The notes: a model not told the origin generated them from the letters alone. Positions 1 to 7,173 are shown, numbered from the stretch's first letter. The stretch is 13,580 nt of DNA from Caulobacterales bacterium RIFOXYB1_FULL_67_16 (GCA_001796045.1 MGLN01000036.1:1-13580), one strand, 5' to 3'. Made by a program: numbers and translations.

Positions 1-831
1 CTGCAGCGCGGCTGGCGGGCTCCAGCGGCCCCCCGCCGCCAGCAGGGCCGGAAAGCCGGCTGCGACCAGGACGATCGTATGGATCATCGCCGGGCGGCCA
101 GTTGAACTTGTTAGAAGGGCCAAAAGCAGCAAAAGGCAGGGCAGAATCGACAGAACGCTGGTTCTGCCGACGTCCTTTCCGCCAAGTCTCCACATCAGGA
201 CCCCGAGGGTGAAGCCGTAGGTTACGCGAATGAGCCCGCCCACCACGGTGTCAGCGGTGGCGCCCCAATCGACATGACCGTAAATGGACGCCCCCACGAT
301 CATCAGGCTGCCGAACAGTAGCGCGACCAGAGCCAGGACCGAGCTTCTTGCGCGAAACATCACCAGACAGAAGGCGATATTGACCGCCAACTCCATAAAA
401 AGGGACCAAGTGGGGATGTTCAGCGGCATTAGCAGGTCCTCGCCCGGCGCAGGCAGGACGAACAGACCAAAGGTGGCGCGGTTCGCCAATTCAACCAAGC
501 TTGGGGCGCGATCCGTGCCGAGCAGCAAGCCCATGGTGGCCACAGCGAGACCGAGGATCAGGCCGACCGCGTACATCGGATAAAGGCGCAACAGTCTCGC
601 GCGCAGGAACCCCATGGCCGTCAGCCCGCCAGGCCCCAGCCTGGCTTCATAGGTGCGAGCTATGACGAAGCCGCTTAACAAAAAGAAGAAGTCTACGGCC
701 AAATAGCCGTGAACCGAGTCTCTATCGACGATATCGGCATGCCAGAGCATCACGACAATGGCCGCTAGTCCGCGCATGGCGTCCAAGGTGTCGAGCCGTT
801 GCTCTCCGCCAGAAGCGGCTTGATGCGCCAT
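1..831 (-). CDS. Acyltransferase 3 (OafA/YrhL-like) membrane protein, 3' end outside window
   Basis: The reading frame is open from an ATG at 829-831 to the left edge: 277 codons with no stop, so the C-terminus is missing. It looks like an integral membrane acyltransferase-3 protein, a family that moves acetyl or other acyl groups onto cell-surface sugars. Seen in sequence: the N-terminal signature RGLAAIVVMLWHA (residues 20-32, conserved R20 and H31), then FFFLLSGFVIA (48-58), an arginine-rich cytoplasmic segment ending in RLYP (82-85), and TWSLFMEL (141-148, W142 and E147), all typical of the family. Several hydrophobic helices follow. Full-length members usually have about 350-400 residues, so roughly the last quarter is lacking. 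A GGGGGA Shine-Dalgarno-like run lies about 10 bases upstream of the ATG. The gene looks less GC-rich than its neighbours, with more A/T third positions, which hints at an accessory or transferred gene. The acyl donor and target sugar cannot be told from the sequence. Confidence 0.9.
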   Translation of the reverse strand, partial: MAHQAASGGEQRLDTLDAMRGLAAIVVMLWHADIVDRDSVHGYLAVDFFFLLSGFVIARTYEARLGPGGLTAMGFLRARLLRLYPMYAVGLILGLAVATMGLLLGTDRAPSLVELANRATFGLFVLPAPGEDLLMPLNIPTWSLFMELAVNIAFCLVMFRARSSVLALVALLFGSLMIVGASIYGHVDWGATADTVVGGLIRVTYGFTLGVLMWRLGGKDVGRTSVLSILPCLLLLLALLTSSTGRPAMIHTIVLVAAGFPALLAAGGRWSPPAALQ

Positions 832-853
832 ATCTTATACTCCCCCGGGAGGA

Positions 854-882
854 AGTATTGACGCAATGCGAGGTTAGATCAA
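854..882 (-). promoter_or_regulatory. Weak candidate promoter for the acyltransferase gene
   Basis: On the minus strand TTGATC (877-882) and AATACT (854-859) are 17 bases apart. Each matches 4 of 6 consensus positions for the -35 and -10 boxes. It sits in the relatively AT-rich 85-base gap before the acyltransferase. The predicted start of transcription (about 847) would leave a very short leader just in front of the Shine-Dalgarno run, so the call is weak. Confidence 0.2.
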
Positions 883-916
883 ACGGTGTTCGTGCAATTT
901 GCAGATTTGCCCGTCT

Positions 917-1585
917 TCAGGCCAATCCAGCCTTCTTCAAGGTCTTCCAGGCTTTGATCACGCGCTGCAGCTTGGCTTCGGCGCCGCGGTCGCCGCCGTT
1001 GGTGTCGGGGTGGAAGCGCTTGAGCAGGTCATGGTAGCGCGCCTTGATCTGGGCCTTGTCGGCGCCGGGGTCCAGGTCCAGGTCGGCCAGAGCCGCGCGC
1101 TCCAGCTTGCCGATCCGGCGGTCTTCGGTCGGCGATTGAGGGGCCTGATCGCCGCGCCGGCCGAACAGGCCGAAGCTGTCGCGCCAGGAGCCCGCGCCCG
1201 TGTTATTCCCTGTGCCCATCTTGGCGGAGAAGGCGGCGGCTTCTCGCGTGAACTTGCCGGCCTTCATCTCCCAGGTCGGCCGACCGCCGGTCATGGCCTC
1301 GTTTTCCTGGGCCGCGCGGATCTCCCCCTCGCTCATGCCCGCATAGAAGTTCCAGCCCTTGTTGTACTCGCCCGCGTGGGCCTGGCAGAACTCGTAGAAG
1401 TCGTTCAGCCGTTCGCGCGACTTGGGCGCCTTGGCGGTCGCGGCCCGGCGGCAGTCAGGCCACTGACACGGTTTTTCGCCGGGCTTGAGGTGCAGGACAT
1501 CCGCCTGAGCGGCTTCCTCCTCGGCCTTCGGCGGTTTCACCCGGATGTCGGTGAAGCGCGGCTTGTATTGAAAGGAGGCGGACAT
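917..1585 (-). CDS. J-domain (DnaJ-like) protein with C-terminal J domain
   Basis: This protein of 222 residues has a J domain at its extreme C-terminus (about residues 165-222, counted from the ATG at 1583-1585). It contains the HPD tripeptide in RFHPDTNGG, which stimulates the ATPase of DnaK-type Hsp70s. The rest is unlike DnaJ: there is no G/F-rich region and no CxxCxGxG zinc fingers. The N-terminal half instead has CQWPDC followed by CQAH, a possible single zinc site of the form C-x4-C-x21-C-x2-H. J-proteins of this architecture are found beside bolA in many alphaproteobacteria, as here, where the two genes are divergent with about 45 bases between start codons. A GTG at 1586-1588 directly before the ATG could also be the start. 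The client is unknown; a specialised co-chaperone role is inferred from the HPD motif. Confidence 0.88.
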   Translation of the reverse strand: MSASFQYKPRFTDIRVKPPKAEEEAAQADVLHLKPGEKPCQWPDCRRAATAKAPKSRERLNDFYEFCQAHAGEYNKGWNFYAGMSEGEIRAAQENEAMTGGRPTWEMKAGKFTREAAAFSAKMGTGNNTGAGSWRDSFGLFGRRGDQAPQSPTEDRRIGKLERAALADLDLDPGADKAQIKARYHDLLKRFHPDTNGGDRGAEAKLQRVIKAWKTLKKAGLA

Positions 1586-1630
1586 CACCCGAAGTGTAGT
1601 TCGGATTTGGACCTCTTCAAGGAAGCGATC
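1586..1630. promoter_or_regulatory. Short divergent intergenic region (J-protein / bolA)
   Basis: Only about 45 bases separate the two divergent start codons. Any promoters must overlap each other or lie inside the opposite gene. AAGGA (about 1619-1623) is a good ribosome binding site for bolA. I see no convincing -35/-10 pair on either strand within the gap itself. Confidence 0.35.
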
Positions 1631-1936
1631 ATGTCAGACGGCCCCGTAGCGACGATTATCCGCGAAAAATTGAGCGCCGCGTTGTCGCCGCAACGGCTGG
1701 AGCTGGAGGACGACAGTTGGCGACACGCCGGTCATCATCATGAAGGGGGGATGGACGCTACGCCGGGGGGCGAGACCCACTTCAATCTCGTTGTGGTGTC
1801 GGAGGCTTTCGAGGGTCAGTCACGGGTGTTGCGCCAACGGACCGTCAACACGCTTCTAAAGGCGGAGTTGGCCGGCCCCGTCCACGCCCTTTCGATAAGG
1901 GCCCTGACCCCGGCCGAGGCCGCCCACAGCGTGTGA
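1631..1936 (+). CDS. bolA: BolA-family protein
   Basis: This 101-residue protein matches the BolA fold in length and pattern: THFNLVVVSEAFEG (49-62), then the helix with RQR (68-70), then ELAGPVHALSIRALTPAE (79-96). BolA proteins partner monothiol glutaredoxins, sharing a [2Fe-2S] cluster. The two histidines expected as ligands or near-ligands, H50 in the THF segment and H85 in PVHAL, are both present. A His-rich loop (H32, H35, H36, H37) precedes H50, as often seen in alphaproteobacterial members. One deviation is Q69 where most family members have the histidine of an RHR motif. The frame stays open far upstream, but the ATG at 1631 is the right start because the family N-terminus begins there and AAGGA sits about 8 bases before it. 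It is divergent from the J-protein gene. Roles in iron-sulfur traffic or stress morphology are known for the family, not shown here. Confidence 0.92.
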   Translation: MSDGPVATIIREKLSAALSPQRLELEDDSWRHAGHHHEGGMDATPGGETHFNLVVVSEAFEGQSRVLRQRTVNTLLKAELAGPVHALSIRALTPAEAAHSV

Positions 1937-1961
1937 TTGCCGGGAAAACCAGCGTTCACTC

Positions 1962-1983
1962 CGTCTTAGAACCTTCGTCTTAG
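1962..1983 (+). repeat. Direct repeat CGTCTTAG x2 upstream of the histidine kinase
   Basis: CGTCTTAG occurs at 1962-1969 and again at 1976-1983, a period of 14 bases, in the 85-base gap between bolA and the kinase. The second copy ends 38 bases before the kinase ATG. It could be a tandem binding site or chance; no regulator is recognised. Confidence 0.4.
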
Positions 1984-2021
1984 CGTCACGCGACCAAACA
2001 GAACGTGGGGACGGCTGGGAC

Positions 2022-3836
2022 ATGGTGGAATCTGACGGGGTGGGGAAGGCCTTCGCCGGCGATCGGCGTGCGGGCGACCCCGCTCAGGCCCTGACGGCGA
2101 TCCTGCAGACACAGTATCTGCGTTACGTGATCATCGCGACCTGGGCGGTCGGCCTGTTGGGCACGGTCGCCTGGTGGCAAGCCCTGATCTGGTTCGTGAT
2201 CACCGTCGCCGCCGGCTCCATCCGCGGCGTCGTCGAACACAAGTTGAGCCACAGGGTCGATGTCGGCTGGGGCATGGTCTTTCCCGCCGTCGGCGCCGTG
2301 ACCACGGCTGCCTGGGCTGTCGCGCCCCTGATGGCGTGGTTTTCCCACGCCGCCTTCGGTCGCCCCCTCGCCATCGCTCTGATCATCTCGGGCTTTGTGC
2401 TGGTGTTCGCTCAGCTGCGCAGCTCGCCGCGTCAAGCCATGATCATCTCGTCGCCCTACGCCGCCGCATCGGGGATCATCCTGCTGAGCCTCTGGGGCAA
2501 GCCCGAGTTCTGGTCGATGCTGGCGGTTCTGCCCTTTACGGCGGCCTGCCTGTTCGTGCTCGTCACCATGACCATGCTGCGCGAACAGCGGATCGAGGCC
2601 TTCCAGGCGCATCAGGCGCACCTTATCGAAGAACTGGAGACGGCGCGCGACCGCGCCAACGCGGCCAACGAAGCCAAGTCCAACTTCCTCGGCGTGATCT
2701 CGCATGAGCTCCGCACCCCCATGAACGGCGTTCTGGGCGCCGCCCAGTTGCTCAGCGCAACGCGCCTGGAGGGGACCCAGCGCGAGTACCTCTCGATCAT
2801 CCGCAATTCGGGGGACAATCTTCTGTCCCTGCTCAACGACATCCTCGACATGACCAAGATCGAGGCCGGCAAGATGACCTTCGAAGTCGTCGACGTGGTC
2901 GTGGAGGATCTGCAGCGCAGGATCTCCGGTCCCTTCGAGGCTCAGGCCGAGGCCAAGGGCCTGACCTTTATCTCCGAGCTGGAAGGCGAGATCCCGGCCG
3001 TGGTCCGCGGCGACCCTCTGCGCGTGTGCCAGGTTGTGCAAAACCTGCTGTCGAACGCCGTCAAGTTCACGGACGAAGGACAAATTCGCTACCTGGTTCG
3101 CGGTCATCGAATCTCCGACCGGCGCGTCGGGTTCGAGTTTTCGGTCAAGGACAGCGGGTCTGGCATTTCGCCTGAGGATCTGGAGCGGCTATTCCAGCCC
3201 TTCACCCAGGTCGACGCCTCGTCGACGCGCAGGTTCGGCGGCACCGGCCTGGGCCTGACCATCGCGCGACGTATGGCCAACATCATGCACGGCGACATCA
3301 CCGTGACTTCCAAGGTGGGCGAGGGATCCTGCTTCACCCTGACCGTCGAGGCGGAGGTGGTGGAGTGGGGCCGTCCGGCGGCGCAGGAGGTGGTCGAGGT
3401 CCAGGCGGAGTCCACCCCCTGCCTCCGGGTGTTGGTGGTCGAAGACCACCCGGTCAATCGGATGATCCTGGAAGCCTGGATGAGCACAGCCTCTCATGTG
3501 GCGATCACGGCGGAGGACGGACAACTGGCTGTGGAAGCCGCCCAGGCTCAGCCGTTCGACCTGATCATCATGGACGTCAACATGCCCGTCATGGACGGCC
3601 TGACGGCCACGCGCCTCATCCGCGACGGCGACGGGCCGAATGCGGATACGCCGATCGTCGTGCTGTCGGCTTCGGCGCGCAAGGAAGACCATCTGGCCGG
3701 GCTGAGCGCCGGCGCCGACGCCTATCTGACCAAGCCGATCGATTTCGGGGCGCTGGCCGAAATGATGAGCCGGGCGTCCGGCGGTCGCGAGGCTGTGCGG
3801 GGTCCCGGCGGCGCCGAACAGTCCGTCGCCGCCTGA
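2022..3836 (+). CDS. Membrane-bound hybrid histidine kinase with C-terminal receiver domain
   Basis: This 604-residue sensor kinase is complete. Residues about 34-186 are hydrophobic and probably form five or six membrane helices with no recognisable ligand domain. A coiled-coil linker (about 187-220) leads to HisKA with the H-box SHELRTPMNG and phospho-acceptor H228. The HATPase domain shows the N-box (NLLSNAVKF, N341/N345), G1 (DSGSGI, D377) and G2 (GGTGLGL, 406-412). The receiver domain (about 468-583) has acidic E474/D475, phospho-acceptor D518 in IIMDVNMPVMDG, S549 and K571, so it should be phosphorylated. There is no HPt domain, so a separate phosphotransfer protein must receive the phosphate if it acts as a phosphorelay. 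No response regulator is adjacent. The chosen ATG follows a moderate purine-rich stretch; the gene lies 85 bases after bolA and ends at a strong terminator. The signal and output are not deducible. Confidence 0.93.
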   Translation: MVESDGVGKAFAGDRRAGDPAQALTAILQTQYLRYVIIATWAVGLLGTVAWWQALIWFVITVAAGSIRGVVEHKLSHRVDVGWGMVFPAVGAVTTAAWAVAPLMAWFSHAAFGRPLAIALIISGFVLVFAQLRSSPRQAMIISSPYAAASGIILLSLWGKPEFWSMLAVLPFTAACLFVLVTMTMLREQRIEAFQAHQAHLIEELETARDRANAANEAKSNFLGVISHELRTPMNGVLGAAQLLSATRLEGTQREYLSIIRNSGDNLLSLLNDILDMTKIEAGKMTFEVVDVVVEDLQRRISGPFEAQAEAKGLTFISELEGEIPAVVRGDPLRVCQVVQNLLSNAVKFTDEGQIRYLVRGHRISDRRVGFEFSVKDSGSGISPEDLERLFQPFTQVDASSTRRFGGTGLGLTIARRMANIMHGDITVTSKVGEGSCFTLTVEAEVVEWGRPAAQEVVEVQAESTPCLRVLVVEDHPVNRMILEAWMSTASHVAITAEDGQLAVEAAQAQPFDLIIMDVNMPVMDGLTATRLIRDGDGPNADTPIVVLSASARKEDHLAGLSAGADAYLTKPIDFGALAEMMSRASGGREAVRGPGGAEQSVAA

Positions 3837-3857
3837 GCGAGGTCGCAACGCCCACTG

Positions 3858-3890
3858 CGCCCCTGAGGGAAACCTCGGGGGCGTTTTTCG
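3858..3890 (+). terminator. Rho-independent terminator after the hybrid kinase
   Basis: The stem GCCCCTGAGG (3859-3868) pairs with CCTCGGGGGC (3873-3882) with one T-G wobble, extended by C3858-G3883. The loop is GAAA, a GNRA-type tetraloop, and TTTTT follows at 3884-3888. It lies 22 bases after the kinase stop and separates that unit from the ligase gene. Confidence 0.88.
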
Positions 3891-3934
3891 TTCTGGGCTG
3901 ACGGCGACGCTGAAGACGCCCAAGATGGATCATC

Positions 3935-5623
3935 ATGCGCGCCTTCGCTGAGCTTCTGGATCGCCTTTCCCTCACCGCCTCGCGGAACGCCAAGCTCGTT
4001 CTGGTCCGAGACTATCTGAGGACGACGCCTGATCCGGACCGCGGCTGGGCTCTGGCGGCTCTGACTGGAGACTTGACGTTCGACACGGCCAAGCCGGCGA
4101 TGATCCGAAAGGCGGTCGAAGCGCGGGTGGATGGGGTGCTGTTCGGCTGGTCCTACGATTATGTGGGGGATCTGGCCGAAACGGTGGCGCTGATCTGGCC
4201 CTCGGATCCCCAGCGGCGAGCCAATCGCGAACCCGAGCTGGGGGAGGTGGTCGAGGCCCTGCGCACCGCAAGCCGCAGCGAGGTTCAGCCATTGCTGGAG
4301 CAGTGGCTGGACGCGCTGGAACCCAAGGGGCGGTGGGCTCTGTTGAAGCTCATGACCGGGGGTCTGCGCGTCGGCCTGTCGGCGCGTTTGGCCAAGACGG
4401 CGGCGGCCATGGTGCGCCGCGCCGCCGTCCGATCGCCGCCGTCGCCGGACGGGGATGAGGCGACAGCGATCCTTGAGCCGATCGACGTCTCCGCCGTCGA
4501 GGAGATCTGGCACGCCGTGCCGGCCCCCTACGGTGATCTGTTCGCCTGGCTTGAGGGGCGAGGGGAGAGGCCCAGCCCCGATACGCCGGGACGCTTTCGA
4601 CCCGTGATGCTGGCCGTAGCCGTGGACGAGGCGGTCGATTTCCCAAAGCTGGACCCGGCCGAATACGCCGCCGAGTGGAAGTGGGACGGCATTCGTGTCC
4701 AGGCGGTGGTCGAGGGCGAGGTTCGCCGACTGTGGTCCCGCACCGGCGAAGACATCTCGTCCGCCTTTCCCGACGTGATGCAGGCCCTTGCCTTCGAAGG
4801 CGCGCTCGACGGCGAGCTGGTGGTTTGGCGAGAGGGGCAGGTGGCCGCCTTTGGCGACCTGCAGCAGAGGCTGAACAGGAAGGCGGTTGACGCCAAGGCC
4901 ATGACCGCCTTTCCGGCGGCGGTGATCGCCTATGATCTGCTGGCTGACGGAGCCGAGGACATTCGAGCTCTTCCGCTACAGGCGAGACGGGCCCGGCTGG
5001 AGGCCTTGGTTCGCGGACATGAGGGGGCGCGCCTGCACCTTTCCCCCATCGTGCCGTTCGGCAGTTGGGCGGAACTGGCGCGATTGCGCGCGGATCCTCC
5101 GGTGGGAGCGGCCGCAGAGGGGCTCATGCTGAAGCGCTGGGACAGCCCTTATCTGGCGGGACGGCCCAAGGGCCCGTGGTTCAAGTGGAAGCGCGACCCG
5201 CACCTGATCGACGCCGTTCTCATGTACGCCCAGCGCGGACATGGAAAGCGGTCCAGCTTCTATTCCGACTACACCTTCGGGGTGTGGACAGATGAGGGCG
5301 CCCTGACTCCGGTGGGAAAGGCCTATTTCGGCTTCACCGACGAGGAGTTGAAACAGCTCGACAAGTTTGTCCGCGACCATACGGTGGAGCGGTTCGGGCC
5401 GGTCCGGTCGGTTCGGGCGGAGCGGGATTTCGGCCTGGTGCTGGAGATCGCCTTCGAGGGGCTGCAGCGGTCGACCCGTCACAAATCCGGGGTCGCCATG
5501 CGTTTTCCGCGCATCAGCCGCATTCGCTGGGACAAGCCTGCGCGCGAGGCGAACAGTCTCGGCGACGTCACCGCCCTGTTGGACGCCATGGACAGCGGCG
5601 GCGGTCGTCTGGCGAAGGCCTGA
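3935..5623 (+). CDS. ATP-dependent DNA ligase (PP_1105 / cisplatin-damage-response type)
   Basis: This 562-residue protein seals DNA nicks via a ligase-AMP intermediate. An N-terminal helical DNA-binding domain spans about 1-200. The nucleotidyltransferase motifs are all visible: motif I EWKWDG with the adenylated lysine K249, motif III LDGELVVW (291-298), motif IIIa AFGDLQQRL (305-313), motif IV AEGLMLK (394-400, E395) and motif V WFKWKR (415-420). The OB-fold domain follows, with VLEIAFEGLQRSTRHKSG (502-519) and FPRISRIR. Length and motif wording fit the bacterial stand-alone ligase family often linked with a helicase, an exonuclease and a phosphoesterase in a damage-response cluster. None of those partners is adjacent here. 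It is not LigD (no primase or phosphoesterase domain) and not the NAD-dependent LigA. It starts 44 bases after the upstream terminator with no clear promoter, and its ribosome binding site is weak. Confidence 0.93.
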   Translation: MRAFAELLDRLSLTASRNAKLVLVRDYLRTTPDPDRGWALAALTGDLTFDTAKPAMIRKAVEARVDGVLFGWSYDYVGDLAETVALIWPSDPQRRANREPELGEVVEALRTASRSEVQPLLEQWLDALEPKGRWALLKLMTGGLRVGLSARLAKTAAAMVRRAAVRSPPSPDGDEATAILEPIDVSAVEEIWHAVPAPYGDLFAWLEGRGERPSPDTPGRFRPVMLAVAVDEAVDFPKLDPAEYAAEWKWDGIRVQAVVEGEVRRLWSRTGEDISSAFPDVMQALAFEGALDGELVVWREGQVAAFGDLQQRLNRKAVDAKAMTAFPAAVIAYDLLADGAEDIRALPLQARRARLEALVRGHEGARLHLSPIVPFGSWAELARLRADPPVGAAAEGLMLKRWDSPYLAGRPKGPWFKWKRDPHLIDAVLMYAQRGHGKRSSFYSDYTFGVWTDEGALTPVGKAYFGFTDEELKQLDKFVRDHTVERFGPVRSVRAERDFGLVLEIAFEGLQRSTRHKSGVAMRFPRISRIRWDKPAREANSLGDVTALLDAMDSGGGRLAKA

Positions 5624-5632
5624 CGGGGCCTT
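5615..5632. terminator. Small hairpin spanning both stop codons of convergent genes
   Basis: AAGGCC (5615-5620) pairs with GGCCTT (5627-5632) around a six-base loop. The hairpin covers the ligase TGA and most of the carboxypeptidase TAA. There is no T-tract on either strand, so it is at best a weak bidirectional terminator or a transcript-end stabiliser. Confidence 0.3.
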
Positions 5633-7046
5633 AATCGGGGCGAACCACCATACAGGTGACGCGCCGCTCGGACAGAGCCTCGCAGGCCGCCTTAGCGGCG
5701 TCTTCCGTCAAGCCCGTGAAACGCGACCGATACCATTCGCCCGCCGTCTGGACGTTGCGTTCCGCGCTGGCGAACTGGCTTCTGAAGCGGCGGTTCACCT
5801 CGGTCAGCCAGTCGCTGGCGACCTTTTCGTCGCGGAAGGCGCCGACCTGAACGGCCCAGCGACCGGCGGGCCCGGCGTTTCGGGCCGGTTCGCGGGCGGG
5901 CGGCGGCGTGGCCCGCCGGGGCGCCGCCAGACTGTCGCCGGCCGCGACGGGGGCGCCGTTGAGGGAGGCTGTGACGTTGGCCGGAGCACGGCGCTCCGAA
6001 GCCGCGCGTTCGGACGGCGCCGGTGTGATCTGTCTGGGCAGAACCTGCGGAGCCGCCGATGCCGTATAGGCGACGGCGCTGGATTCCCCCCCGATGTCGG
6101 CGTCGTTGTCGGCCGTCAAAGAGGCGTAGGCGACAGGGGCGCTGGGCGCCTCGTCGACGCCGAAACCGCGCTGTTCGAAGAAGTTTTGGGCGATCTGGAT
6201 ACGCTCGCCCTGGCTGCGGCGCCGCTCGACCTCGAAGCCGGTGTCCATCAGTTCAGCGACATGGGCGTTGCGGCTTGCGCTGGAGCGGCCGCCCAGCACG
6301 ATGGTGATCAGGCGGCGTCCGTCCCGCACGGCCGAGGCCGCCAGGTTGTATCCGGACGCATTTGTATAGCCGGTCTTCATTCCGTCGTAGCCGTTGCCCG
6401 TGGGCAGCAGGCCGTTGGTGTTGCGATAGTTCCGGCCGTTGTAGGCCCAGTCGTGAAGACCGAAATAGCTGTAGTACTGCGGGAAGTCGCGCATGATGGC
6501 GCGGGCGAGGATGGCCTGGTCACGCGCTGAGGTGATCTGGCGGGCGTCCGGCAGTCCGTTGGCGGTGTAGTAGCGCGTCTGGGTCATGCCCAGTTGCGTC
6601 GCCCTTTGCGTCATAAGGGCCGTGAACCGGCTTTCGGAGCCGGCGATATGTTCGGCTATGACCACCGCCATGTCATTGGCGGACCGGACCGCTGTGGCGC
6701 GCATGGCGTCGTCCAGGGTGATCGTCTGACCCGCCGCCAGACCCAGTTTGGACGGCGGCTGGGATGCTGCGTGGGGTGAAACCGTTAGGACGTCCTGCGC
6801 CCTGACCTTGCCTTCCGACAGGGCCTCGAACGCCAGATAAAGGGTCATCATCTTGGTCAGGGAGGCCGGATAACGGCGGCTGTCGGCATGACGCGCGAAC
6901 AGGACTTCACCCGACGCTGCGTCCATCACTATGGCGGCGTAGCGGCTGTTTTCCTGCGACTGGGCGCCGATGGGGGATACGCCGAAGCCCAAGGCGATGG
7001 AAAGCGCGACCAGAGCAAAAAGACCACGGCGAAGAACGGAAATCAT
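5631..7046 (-). CDS. Secreted D-alanyl-D-alanine carboxypeptidase (PBP5/6-like, S11) with SPOR domain
   Basis: This 471-residue enzyme should remove the terminal D-Ala from peptidoglycan pentapeptides in the periplasm. A signal peptide (MISVLRRGLF..., about 1-28, likely cut after IGA) is followed by a serine-type penicillin-binding domain. All three active-site motifs are present: SLTK (S62 nucleophile, K65), SAN (122-124) and KTG (224-226). An Ala/Pro/Arg-rich low-complexity linker (about 296-394) leads to a C-terminal SPOR domain (about 396-469, RWAVQVGAF..., with C455 and C465), which in this family binds denuded glycan at division sites. That suggests activity focused at the septum. The usual PBP5 amphipathic membrane anchor is replaced by the linker and SPOR. 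The gene converges on the ligase with a 7-base gap. The upstream region holds a CtrA-like box and a possible -10. The ATG at 7044-7046 fits the signal peptide; a GAGGG lies rather far (14 bases) upstream. Confidence 0.95.
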   Translation of the reverse strand: MISVLRRGLFALVALSIALGFGVSPIGAQSQENSRYAAIVMDAASGEVLFARHADSRRYPASLTKMMTLYLAFEALSEGKVRAQDVLTVSPHAASQPPSKLGLAAGQTITLDDAMRATAVRSANDMAVVIAEHIAGSESRFTALMTQRATQLGMTQTRYYTANGLPDARQITSARDQAILARAIMRDFPQYYSYFGLHDWAYNGRNYRNTNGLLPTGNGYDGMKTGYTNASGYNLAASAVRDGRRLITIVLGGRSSASRNAHVAELMDTGFEVERRRSQGERIQIAQNFFEQRGFGVDEAPSAPVAYASLTADNDADIGGESSAVAYTASAAPQVLPRQITPAPSERAASERRAPANVTASLNGAPVAAGDSLAAPRRATPPPAREPARNAGPAGRWAVQVGAFRDEKVASDWLTEVNRRFRSQFASAERNVQTAGEWYRSRFTGLTEDAAKAACEALSERRVTCMVVRPD

Positions 7047-7113
7047 GGGCGGTAACGACCCTCGCTGGAACTCAGGGTGCGACAGGCCCCCCGGCCGACG
7101 CGATCAAACACCT

Positions 7114-7157
7114 AGCATAGGAACCGTGGGTTTCATGGTGGTTAACCGGTCGTCAAC
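7114..7157 (-). promoter_or_regulatory. Candidate CtrA-type promoter for the carboxypeptidase gene
   Basis: TTAA (7142-7145), seven bases, then TCAAC (7153-7157) matches the CtrA box TTAA-N7-TTAA at 7 of 8 core positions. On the minus strand a -10-like TATGCT (7114-7119) lies downstream. This puts the box centre about 42 bases before the predicted start of transcription (about 7107), a normal activator position. The CtrA consensus is known from Caulobacter; its use here is inference. Confidence 0.4.
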
Positions 7158-7173
7158 GTGAATTTGAAGCGTG

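Noticed and set aside
284..583. Plus-strand open frame of about 100 codons at the left end
   Set aside because: It is antisense to the acyltransferase, whose family motifs are clear on the minus strand.
899..1630. Long plus-strand open frame running in phase into bolA
   Set aside because: It is antisense to the J-protein gene, and the encoded sequence has no family pattern. The BolA domain starts at 1631 with its own ribosome site, so the upstream part is a GC-rich chance extension.
1986..3107. Minus-strand open frame of over 370 codons opposite the hybrid kinase
   Set aside because: The translation is a His/Gly/Arg/Asp-rich sequence typical of antisense frames of GC-rich genes, with no recognisable domain, while the plus strand encodes complete kinase motifs.
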